This document shows positions 1 through 12,671 of a stretch of 64,000 nucleotides of DNA, in pieces. Source of the DNA: Macrobrachium rosenbergii. Lineage: Eukaryota; Arthropoda; Malacostraca; Decapoda; Palaemonidae. Each line of letters starts with the position of its first letter. Position 1 is the stretch's first letter. A model generated the notes under the pieces. The model was not told the DNA's origin. It worked only from the letters and a program-made list of their open reading frames with translations, and did no database searches. Both the position numbers and the translations under genes were made by a program. Location: assembly GCF_040412425.1 (NCBI RefSeq), contig NC_089753.1:40431413-40495412 (forward strand), given 5' to 3'.

Positions 1-131
1 AACATGAATGGAGGTATAGCAAAAGGAATGATAAGGGGTTGCAGCTAGGAGACGAAGGAACGCTGCAAAGAACCTTTGGTAATGCCTACAGTGCGCCTCG
101 TGAGGTACACTGATGGCACTACCCCCCTACG
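1..131 (+). mobile_element. SINE family A, 3' part, cut by window edge
   Basis: Matches the end of the family A consensus: gaatgataaggggttgcagc, ctgcaaagaacc, taatgcctacagtgc, gaggtacactgatggcacta, then a C run. Full-length copies at 35035, 48630 and 62423 show what is missing. Confidence 0.85.
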
Positions 132-1638
132 GCTTATAATAATAATGATAATGATGGTTTCCAGGAGGAAGGATTAATTACAATAATAATGATCATAATG
201 AGAGAAAGCTCTCAGAACTTATCTTCAGATCTCCTCTGAGAGCTTTTGAGAGTCAGCTCAGCTCTCGTCGATAATGAGAGCTTAGCATGGTCTAGACTGC
301 TCTCAGGATTGATTTTGACATATTATGACTGAAATATCATTATGGAATCCACACGACGTTGCATAGCTTATGATAATAATAATAAAAATAATAATAATAA
401 TAATGGCGATGCTATGAAACTAACAATATCGTGATACACTGTTATGTAACAAAAATCCACAATTATGTATCAACACAATTTATATGATTGTGGATTTTTA
501 TTACATAATAAAGGCAATGTTATATAATTTTTTTTTCTTACTACGAAGACATGAAAATAAGTCTGTGCGCAGGCGCACACAAGAATGATAGAAAGAAACT
601 AACGCTTGCAAAAATGCAAAATCATTCTTAAAGCTGAGAAACCTCACTGAAACAAACCAAAGCCATATTACATTCACTTTAGGACACTCACGCCAGGAGA
701 TATGTCACTGTCTTCTAAATGTGTCCATGCGTAGAAAAACATACATCACTTCAGAACGTTCAACATCGCTACATCTTCATATGCTGTACAAGAAAACATG
801 GCCTATCGTCATATGTAGGCAATCTCATAACATTTCACACGATAACGTCTTTCGAATGTTGTACAAGGGAACAGGGCCAAAGTGGAGTTCATGCTTGACC
901 AGTCAGCTACGTCAGGGCACTTTCCTGGAAAGGTTCCAGCAGCCCACCTTTGCCTTCCAGACCATGGCCGCATTCTTTGGGGGCACGAACGACTGTCTTC
1001 TTTGATTCTGTCAATGTACTTCTCGATTCATTCAACACGGAAGGAACGCATACGTTTCTCGTCACCACGTGCTGAACGGCGCCAAGTAAACAAAAGAAGT
1101 ATATGGATGTGAGAAAGAAAACTGTGGTATTGAACGCGCCTTCGAAACAAAGGCGTTCCAGCAACAGGCCGGGACATTCCAGCCAACAGCGCGCGATCAT
1201 CCAAAAAGGTCACCGGTTCGATGACCAAATTTTACGATAGTCTCAGGGCACAAGGCTATACAATACCCGGGGATTCGGTGGGCATGGAGTGAAAGTAAGA
1301 AGGTATTACGGTCCGACACATGAATCATGATAGAGAAGTCCAAACACCCATGTTAATTGGGTGTCTCATATTTTTCTGGAGTGAAAGATGATGCAATGTG
1401 ATATTTGGACGAGCAGGAATTAGTGAATAGGTCAGAGGCATAAATTAAAGAAGGACCTGCTGCTTATTTCTATCGAATATTAAAAAAAAAAAGTTTAAAA
1501 GAAGATTGGTATCTTCAAGCAAGCGTTAATAAGTCGTCTTGAATCGATCCAAATGTGCACAGAGGACAGATTTTTTTTTTTTTTTTGTTCTCAAAACCAG
1601 TTACACGGCTCTGAAAAGAATTCTTTACCTCTAGGTGC

Positions 1639-1640
<2 letters not shown>
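132..1640. other. Unassigned AT-rich DNA with a short inverted repeat
   Basis: No supported gene. A hairpin at about 441-510 (ttatgtaacaaaaatccaca against tgtggatttttattacata) is visible. The 840-1230 stretch is less AT-rich and carries short overlapping open frames on both strands (for example 721-1005 and 882-1112) with no recognisable protein features. Confidence 0.6.

Positions 1641-1703
<63 letters not shown>
1641..1703. repeat. (AG)n microsatellite
   Basis: About 30 AG dinucleotides. Confidence 0.97.
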
Positions 1704-1706
<3 letters not shown>

Positions 1707-2139
1707 GGTATTCACGCCTTTCACTGGAGCAAAAATAAAAAACTGTAAATCCTAATCCCACGACATATAAAAGGGGTGGGCGATAACTGAATGTATAAAC
1801 CTTATGGGGACAACACCCTAAGATTAAGCATAACCCAGGTGACATAACTTGAATAACCCACGCATAATCTAAGGCGCGTTCTAGCATACTCTGAACAATG
1901 GTCAATCTGTCACAATGGAGAGAAACCTGAATGTGATGACTGAATGTGTTCTCTCTCTCTCGCTCTCTCTTTCTGAATATTAACTTACAAAATGATACTC
2001 AAGCACATATATAATAATAATAATAATAGTCGTAAATAAAAAGTACAACGAATAGTATGAAAAGTTACTGAGAACAACATAATCACAGTTAAGAAAAGAT
2101 ATGCTATACATCGATATGGACCCTAAATATAAGAATATA

Positions 2140-3266
<1,127 letters not shown>

Positions 3267-3451
3267 AGAAATCATCAACACACAATCACGTGTGGAACAG
3301 AAATAAATTTCTGACTCACGTCGGGATCGAACCCAAGTCTTTCAGGTGGAAGGCAAGGGCGCTATCCACTAGGCCATACAAGTCTAACCGATCCTGACGT
3401 GAGTCAGAAATTTATTTCTGTTCCACACGTGATTGTGTGTTGATGATTTCT
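3267..3451. repeat. Foldback made of opposed tRNA-like SINE (family C) ends
   Basis: 3267-3322 is the near-perfect reverse complement of 3396-3451 (gacgtgagtcagaaatttat, cacacgtgattgtgtgttga). Between the arms lies a minus-strand tRNA-like head (rev. of tggcctagtggatagcgccc; B-box ggttcgatccc form). Confidence 0.85.
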
Positions 3452-3965
3452 ATCTTATTCACTCAGAAGGGATAATTCGAATGAAATGCTGTCTATTGGG
3501 TCATTGCTGAGTCGGGAAGTTGGGGAAAACTCGCTGGTATGCAAGCAGTTAGCTTGCCCAGGTAATTCCTTGGGTGCAGTTGCTCTCAGGTTCCAACTTC
3601 TTTTAGACTTGTATGGCCTAGTGGATAGCGCCCTTGCCCTCCACCTGAAAGACCTGGGTTCGATCCCGACGTGAGTCAGAAATTTATTTCTGTTCCACAC
3701 GTGATTGTGTGTTGATGATTTCTATCTTATTCACTCAGAAGGGATAATTCGAATGATATGCTGTCTATTGGGTCATTGCTGAGTCGGGAAGTTGGGGAAA
3801 ACTCGCTGGTATGCAAGCAGTTAGCTTGCCCAGGTGATTCCTTGGGTGCAGTTGCTCTCAGGTTCCAACTTCTTTTCGACTTGTATGGCCTAGTGGATAG
3901 CGCCCTTGCCTTCCACCCAACGGACCTGGGTTCGATCCCAACGTGAGTCAGAAATTTACTCTCTA

Positions 3966-3966
<1 letters not shown>
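3396..3966 (+). mobile_element. Tandem 272-bp units of tRNA-derived SINE family C
   Basis: gacgtgagtcagaaatttat recurs at 3396, 3668 and (as aacgtgag) 3940, an exact 272-bp period; two full units and a third cut off by a TA tract. Each unit ends in a tRNA-like module with an RNA polymerase III A box (TGGCCTAGTGG, 3614-3624) and B box (GGTTCGATCCC, 3657-3667). The two units differ by only a few bases, so the duplication is recent. Not a functional tRNA: the cloverleaf 3' half is absent. Confidence 0.82.
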
Positions 3967-4282
<316 letters not shown>

Positions 4283-4497
4283 TGTGTGTCTGTGGAAACC
4301 AATGTTTAATAAATAAAAATTGTGCTGCATTAACAAAATATTCAATAATGTCAAATTAGCATACCCATCAAAAAACGTCAGAAGCTGACATTCCAATTAT
4401 GAGCAGAAAATGAGAGACAGAGAGAACCGCAGATTTCAAGAAAAGCTTTTCCTTATCATTAGCTTCATTTGCGTAAACAACTCCCATTCGTAATGCA

Positions 4498-4499
<2 letters not shown>

Positions 4500-4531
<32 letters not shown>
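4500..4531. repeat. (TC)n microsatellite
   Basis: About 16 TC dinucleotides. Confidence 0.95.
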
Positions 4532-4533
<2 letters not shown>

Positions 4534-4707
4534 GTTTCTTCTAGTCTTTACACCACTTGGGGTATATTTGAGGGAAGTTACATTACAGTGCAAGTTGTGT
4601 GTGTCTGTATGAATATGCGTTAAACTTTAGCAGACCCTTATCTTCTATAATTCGCAATCATTCTAAGCCCAAGATGTTATACTAAAATCTTTAATTCATT
4701 TTTCCAG

Positions 4708-4782
4708 GTCCTGGTTCTGGTCCTGGCGACCTGCGTCCTGGGCGCAAAACTTCCTTCCAGCTCCCACGACGAATCATCTGAG
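4708..4782 (+). CDS. Signal-peptide exon of the multi-repeat cuticle-type gene
   Basis: A 25-codon exon between a pyrimidine-rich acceptor (tttttccag) and a donor (gtgagt). It reads [20 protein letters not shown] then DESSE: the hydrophobic core and cleavage region of a secretory signal peptide (likely cut near VLG/A), followed by the start of the mature acidic/Ser-rich N-terminus. It starts and ends in phase 0, matching the next exon. The initiator Met and first few residues must come from a short upstream exon, as is common in arthropod cuticle-protein genes; I could not pick that exon out in 1-4700. Confidence 0.83.
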
Positions 4783-7700
4783 GTGAGTTCAAGATGTCCC
4801 ATTCCAAAAACACCTTCTTGTCTTCTGTAAATTTAGTTTCATTCAACATCACCACTACAAAAGTTTAATTAAAATTGGACCTTCTTTGTTTCTTTGCAGG
4901 TCTTGAGCCGAACAGTGTCTGTGAAGACCCCTCAGAGGGTTTCCAATGTTATTTCACATTTCCTACCTGCCGACCACAGATACGATGCTACAGGATCTGT
5001 CCAGATCAGCAGAGAATCAGAGTCATCTGCCAAATCATTAGTTGACGATGATCCTAGGCCTGTACAAGCTGCTGTACCTGTTCGATCAGCCCCTGCTCCT
5101 TCTCTGTCTAGGACCATTAGTGTTAAAACTCCAGAGAGATCATCAAGTGTAATTTCTCACTTTTCTCCAGCTGACCACAGGTATGAAGCAACTGGCAGTG
5201 TTCAGATTGGTACTGGATCCTCTGCAAAGCCAAGAGTTGTCAGTGTCCCACGTGCTGTTTCCCCTATTAGTATTCCTAGTTCCCAACGTACGTTTACCCC
5301 TACCCCTGCCATCATTTCAGTAGCATCTCCAAGGCCAGCGCCAAGAAGTCAAAATATTGGAGGTACTCAGAAGTCGCTTGCACGCACTGTCTCTGTGAAA
5401 ACACCAGACCGTGTATCAAATGTAATATCTCATTTCACCCCTGCTGACCACAGATATGATGCTACTGGTAGTGTTGTTATTACCCAATCTTCCTCCGGTT
5501 CACCAAGATCTTCAGCACCTCGGCATTCAGCACCTGTTCAGGTAGCTCTAAAGCCTGCTCCTGCTCCTGCTCCTGCCCCAGCCCCAGCGCCTGCTCCAGC
5601 TCCTGCTGTTATCTCCAGGTCAAGTGCCAGTGTCTCTGCTAACACACAGAAATCTCTTTCTCGTACTGTATCAGTGAAAACTCCAGAACGGGTCTCAAGT
5701 GTCATTTCTCATTTTACTCCAGCAGATCACAGGTATGATGCCACTGGAAGTGTTATCATTAATCAAGCTGCATCTAGTTCAGCCAAACTTCCAGTACCTC
5801 AAGTGCCATCTCTTCCAAGATCTGCTAAACCACGTACCCCAGCCCCAGCTCCAGCTGCTCCAGCTCCAGCTGCCCCAGCTCCAGCTGCCCCAGCTCCAGC
5901 TGCCCCAGCTCCAGCTATCCTTTCTCAAAGCCAGGGAGCTAAAACTCAAAAATCACTTGCTCGTACCGTATCAGTGAAAACACCAGAGCGTGTCTCAAGT
6001 GTGATTTCCCACTTTACTCCTGCTGATCACAGATATGAAGCCACTGGGAGTGTTCTTATTAACCAAGCCTCATCCAGTTCTGCAGGAACTTCTACACATC
6101 GATTTTCACAACCCAGAGCACCTCTTCCTGCAGCTCCTGCTCCCTCTCCTCGAACCCCCAGACCAGCGCCAGCTCCTGCTGCCCCTTCCCTGTCACGTGC
6201 CAGTTCCTCAGCTAGCACTCAAAAATCCCTTGCTCGTACTGTTTCAGTAAAGACCCCTGAGCGTGTGTCAAGTGTAATTTCTCACTTCACCCCAGCAGAT
6301 CACAGATACGATGCTACAGGTAGTGTAGTAATTAACCAAGCATCATCAAGTTCAGCAAAACTTTCTACCCCACGAGCTCCACGGCCCCCAGTAGCACCAG
6401 TTGTTGACAGGCCAGCACCTATCCAAAAGGCAGTAGTTCCTGTACCACCTACTCTTATACAAGCACGTGCTAGTACAGAAGCTAAGACCCAGAAATCCCT
6501 TGCTCGCACTGTATCAGTGAAAACGCCAGAGCGTGTTTCAAGTGTCATCTCACATTTCACTCCAGCTGATCACAGATATGAAGCTACAGGTAGTGTCTTA
6601 ATTAACCAAGCCTCATCAAGCTCAGCAAAAACAGCAGCTCGAGCTCCTGCACCTGCACCTGCTCTTGTATCTTTTAAGCCTGCTCCTGCCCCAGCACCAG
6701 CTCCAGCTCCAGTGCGAGCGCCAGCTCTAACTCAAGCACCAGCACCTGCTGTTCCAGCCATTTCACGAGCAAGTGTCTTAGCTAGCTCCCAAAAATCACT
6801 TTCTCGTACTGTGTCAGTGAAGACCCCTGATCGTGTCTCAAATGTAATTTCCCACTTTACCCCAGCAGATCACAGGTATGATGCTACTGGCAGTGTAATC
6901 ATTAACCAGGCTTCTTCCAGCTCAGCAAAAGTTTCTCCTACTCGAGCTGCACCCCTTCCAACTCCTGCACCTCTTGTTTTCAGACCAGCACCAGTGGAAA
7001 AGGCCCCTGTCTTAGCTGCTCCTGTCCAAGTACAAACTAGTACAGAAGCCAAGACCCAGAAATCTCTTGCTCGTACCGTATCAATAAAAACGCCAGAGCG
7101 TGCATCCAGTGTAATCTCACACTTCACTCCTGCAGACCACAGATATGAAGCTACTGGCAGTGTTGTTATTAACCAGGGGTCATCCAGTTCAGCAAAAGTT
7201 TCCATCCCTAAAGTTGCACCTTTACCAGTCCCCTTGGCTCCTAGACAACATTCTGTAAAAAAGGCCCCAGCTCCTGCCCCAGTTGCTCCTCTCCAAGTAA
7301 CTTCAAGTACTGGAACTGCCAGCCAGAAATCCCTTGCTCGTACCGTATCAGTGAAAACACCAGACCGTGTCTCAAATGTTATTTCCCACTTCACTCCTGC
7401 TGATCACAGGTATGATGCCACTGGTAGTGTTGTAATTAACCAGGCTACATCCAGTTCAGCAAAAGCTTCTGCTACTCAATTTTCACCAGCTCCATCTCCT
7501 GTTCGTGAAACCCCAGTAGCGGTTGTCAGTCGAGCTCCTGCTCCTGCACCACGTCCTGCCCCAGCCCCAGCCCCAGTTCCTGTTGTGCTTTCTCCAATCC
7601 AACAGAGTGCTTCAGCCAGTACTCAGAAATCTCTTGCTAGAACTGTTTCTGTGAAAACTCCAGATCGTCAAACAAATGTAATTTCCCATTTCGTACCTGC

Positions 7701-10700
7701 TGACCATCGTTATGATGCCACAGGTAGTGTGATAATTAACCAAGGTTCAGGATCATCATCTGCCAGGTCTTCCTCTTCAAGGTCTCAGGCAGCCTCTCTT
7801 TCACAAGCTTCCTCTTCAAGGTCTCAGGCAGCCTCTCTTTCACACGCTTCAAGTGCAGGTTCATCATCAAGCTCAAGATCTGGATTAACAAGGACAGTCT
7901 CTGTTAAAACTCCAGAGAGAGACTCTGATGTTCATTCCCATTTTACACCAGAAGATCACAGTTTTGAGGCCTCTGGTAGTGTAACAATCTCTGGTTCATC
8001 TTCGTCTGCTGGTTCATCTTTGTCTGCTGGTTCATCTTTGTCTGCTGGTTCATCTTTGTCTGCTGGTTCATCTTCGTCTGTTGGTTCATCTTTGTCTGCT
8101 GGTTCATCTTCGTCTGCTGGTTCATCTTTGTCTGCTGGTTCATCTTCATCTGCTGGTTCATCTTTGTTTGCTGGTTCATCTTCGACTGGTGGTTCATCTT
8201 CGTCTGGGAGAGCATTCACAAAATCCTCAGGCTCTTCAAGTCAAGGCTCTTCTTTTAGGCAGTCTTCAGTAAATCGTCACTCATCATCTAGTGCGGCAGC
8301 TGCTAGTTCACAATCTTCTTCTTCTTCATCATCATCTTTTCAAAGTGGTTCACACAGCGGGGCTGATGCTTCCAGTGCCTCCTCCAGCTCTGGGTCTGGT
8401 TTTACGTCATCGCAGTCCTTATCTGGGTCCTATCGACTAGCTCCAGTGGTAACACACGCCAGCTCATCATCTTTGTCCTCTGACCTTCAGGCTGAACTAG
8501 AAGCCTTCAGAGCAGAGGCTCGTGCATCAGGTGCAGCAGTTGCTCAAGTGAGACAGGAAGAGGTTGATGATGGGGTAAGTTGCAGCTTCATAACAAAAAG
8601 TGTATATATAACATTGCATTTGCTAAGCAAGCTTCATGTGCTTTTCACCACACAGCAATATATATATTGCACATCTGTATTTTTAATGGACATTACATTA
8701 TCGAAACTAAAATGATAACTATAGAGCACAAGGAAACTATTTTAACTCATCTGTATGAACAGCACATACAGCTATTTTTTTCACAACTGCAGTGAACACA
8801 TTAGCTGCCGAAAATGAGACTGCACTGCTTAACAGGTTTAATACTTTTATAGAGAAATAAAGGTAATATTTGGAGGTTATTCTACAGCCTAGAATTTCAT
8901 GTACGTTTGAGATTTATCGGTGTTATTGCCTGTGATAGCTGTTAGAGATCCATTTCTACAATAACGGTAAATTTTTGTTTCTTCTTTTTGTCATCAGTTT
9001 TTTCTGACAAACAAACCGGTGTCCACTTATAAATTCTCGCTGTTTTGTTTTGGAATAATTCAGAGGTAGCATATAAAATCGCAAGTATGTTCGAAAACAT
9101 TTATTTTTCCATTCCGGATTGAAAAATGAGCATGTATGCACAAAAGGAAATACGCTCATTTTATAATATCATGCTATTTTCAATTTGAATCAACACTTGC
9201 TTTCTAACTTTGAATCTTTACGTGAAAGTACACGCATTTTTCTTTAAGGGTACAAACTCTATTCCACTGTTGTAATGCCTCCTGTTGACGTAAAAAAGCA
9301 GAAATGATCAAGATTGCTAAACCCAAATCAGTTCCGCATTCTTATTTATTATCACCATCGTTATAGTTTCTGTTATACCTTTCGGGGTACAAGCTCAGCC
9401 TAAGTTATTTTACTGATAATGAACGCGATGCAATGTATTTTCTTTACTTTTAATTTCATAGGATAACTCTCTATCTCTCTGTAGTGAAAATATAGCTATT
9501 TTCTTCTTGCACGGTGTAGTTATCTTTAGAACAAAATAGTTACGCATGCGATATAGAAATAGCATGGAATGTACCCGTTTGAAGTACCACTTTAGAGGTT
9601 AAAATTACACACCAATTCTTGCTCTTTCTTTTCATTTTTTCTAAACGTTTTTTTCTTCAATTAGAAAAAAAATGGAAGAAGAATGAAGAGTCAAATCATT
9701 TTTATATTTCTGGTTTTTTAAGAAGGAAAGAAAGTCCCAAAAGAAAAATTATTGCCTTTTATGTCAAATCTTTTTTTGCAACATAAAAATTTATCTAAGA
9801 GTTTTCTGAAGCATGGCTATGTAAATTAATGTGACCATTCACTTTTCCCAAATGATACGACAGACCGAAATTTAAAAGTAACGCTGCAAAATCATAATTC
9901 TCTTATTAATTTCGCTTAGCATTTATTAGGATAAATATCAAATATATCGATAACAGTGATTCGTCTAAGGAGAAACAGCATTCGTGCTCTCTGCTATCTC
10001 TGCTCCTTACCTAGCAATAACAGCGTAAAAATATCGAAAAAGGCTAGAAAAAATAACAAATAACATCAGCTACGAACTTCTCCAATGTTACTTTACAGAA
10101 TATCATGATTTTATTACTTAAATGTGATTCATTTTCTGCTGTATGTTTTCGTAAACATTTTTTATTCTCACTTGTGCAATCAGGGCATTAACAGTTCTCT
10201 GAAAATGCCAATTTTTAGGTGTTTTTGCAGTAAGTCAATTATTAGCAGTCATTTACATATCCATTATCCAAAACAAGAACAGGTGGCAGCCTTTTTAATA
10301 TTAGCCATACACACTACAAGGAAATATTATGTAAATTCCACAAGGATCCTAAATAACTATGTCTATGGTAATAAAAATAAAACGATATAAAACAGATATA
10401 ATTTAAATAGTGATACAATACATATACAATTTAAATAATGATGCAAAACTCTATTAATTTAAATAATGATACGAAACATATCCCATTGAAATAATGATAC
10501 AAAACATTATTAATTTAAATAATGGTACAAAACATACATAATTTAAATGATACAAAATACATATATTTTAAATGATACAAAACATATATAATTTACATAA
10601 TGGTACAAAACATACAATATAAATAATGATACAAAACATACATAATCTAAAAGATATATACAAAACACATACCCTAAATCATACAAATCATATATATAAT

Positions 10701-12496
10701 TTAAATATTGACACAATACATATATAAACGCTGAGAATTATGCCATTTAAATGAAGTTAAAAAGAAATCTACATTCATGCATGTTACCCTGAGCGGGCCA
10801 AGAGGAACCATACGGATCTTGTATCCCCCCCCCAAAAAAAAGAAGCTCGAAGAGACCTGTTGTATTCCTTGTATGCCCTTCTCAGGTACGGGACGAGTAC
10901 TACTTCAACCTTTGCGTTGAGGACCACGAAAACACCAATTACCAATGTCGTGACGAGTGGGTAGGGGCAGATGGCATTACCCGAGGATGGTACACTGTCC
11001 TCCTCCCCGATGCCTACCTGTATAACTACACCTACATTGCCCATCCCGTCAAGGGCTATCAGGTACACGCCTGTACAGCATTTAGAAACAATCTCCTCTT
11101 TTTGATGTATTTTTTTTTATTTTGTATGGAAGAGTATATATAGATTTGTTGTCTTTGGGGCTATAGATTTCTCTCCTCTTGCATGGTTAGTTATCTTGCG
11201 TTGTCTCTGTGGTAAGGCTGGAAACTCACCCAGGTCATAATTTGAAGCTCCCTACACCATAACTTGAACTCGCCATGATGTTAACTTGAACTCCCTAGAC
11301 CATAACTTGAAATTCCCTAAGCTATAACTTGAACTCTCCAAGAACATGACTCAGAACTCCTTAGACCATAACTTGGAGCTCCCTAGGTCACAGGCTAACT
11401 TGAAGCTCCCTTAACCATAACTTGAAACTCCTTATACCATAGCTTGAAATGACTTTGGCCATAACTTAAAGCTCCACGCACCATAACTTGAAACTCCCTT
11501 GACCATACCTTGAAGCTCCCTTGACCATAACTTGAACCTCCCTAAACCATAAATTGAAGATCCCAACTAGTCCATAACTCAAACTCACCTAGACCGTAAA
11601 TTAAAGTTCCCTGGGCCATAACATGACACTCCCTAGACCATAAGTAGAAACTCTCAACACCATAACTTGAGGTTCCCTAGCTTAAACACACACAGACCAT
11701 AACTTACTAATTTCATTGTATAACCTGCCATAGCTTAAAGAAGACAAGGTAAAGTTCATGCAGATATTCATACTGAACAAGGTTTGACTGTTATGAAAAT
11801 ATAAAATGCATAGATTTTAACAGAAAAAGAAAAAGCCTTTTGAAGCTCAATGGAAGTAAACACATGCTTCAAATGACTTTGACTTTACATAATTTATGCA
11901 AATTTTGATGAACGACTTACAGCACGCCTCCTGTTTGTAGTCTGGCGACCAGGCTAGTAATTAGCAGGAACCATTAATTCGTGCTGCTAAGCTATTTTGG
12001 GCCTAATGCGTTAATGAACTATTCACAGTATGCAATTAGCAAGCTACTGGGTGAGTTTCCGACCGTAGTGCTGTAGACGTATCCACCTAGAGTTTCCTTA
12101 TCTTTACAGCCATTCCATTTGGTGCAAGGGTTTAGTTGAATGGAGATTAAAGTTTGTGAATGAATACTAGTTGTAAACTATCAGCGTTTGGCCATTTATC
12201 TGTAGTGGAAATAGAATGGTGTAATAAACGATTATTCGCTGAATGAGCAAGGTAAAGTAACTAATAAATGTAGGGGCAGTAATTTCTATTGGGTGTACTT
12301 CCAGTTTTCTCATGACTAAAGTAGTGATTTGTTTTCTATTCTGTGGAGTATTCCGGCTTTTGTGCAAGAGAATTTCTTTCTTCCTTTTGATTTTATTTTT
12401 CTATTTATTCTGAGTTTCTTATGATGGAGAAGATTATGTAGAAAAGATATATGAATGATACAGCACTATATATGTATGTATATGTATGTATGTATG

Positions 12497-12558
<62 letters not shown>

Positions 12559-12575
12559 AGTGTGTTTCTGCATAA

Positions 12576-12671
<96 letters not shown>

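Noticed and set aside
1766..1774. TATAAAAGG box upstream of the cuticle-type gene as its core promoter
   Set aside because: A good TATA match, but no convincing short first exon with ATG and donor follows within the expected distance, and AT-rich DNA gives such matches by chance.
3608..3680. Functional tRNA gene
   Set aside because: A and B boxes are present but the 3' half does not close a cloverleaf; it is a SINE head repeated in tandem.
4894..4899. TTG start of the long repeat frame at 4894
   Set aside because: It is intronic: tttgcag directly precedes the exon, and the upstream signal exon joins at 4900 in frame.
7943..8219. Acidic DEPADKDEP and KMNQQT repeat proteins on the minus strand
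   Set aside because: Mirror frames of the 18-bp coding minisatellite with codon structure fitting the + strand.
8575..8715. C-terminal extension of the first repeat frame beyond 8574
   Set aside because: Strong GTAAGT donor at 8575 and a switch to AT-rich, non-repeat composition show it is intron read-through.
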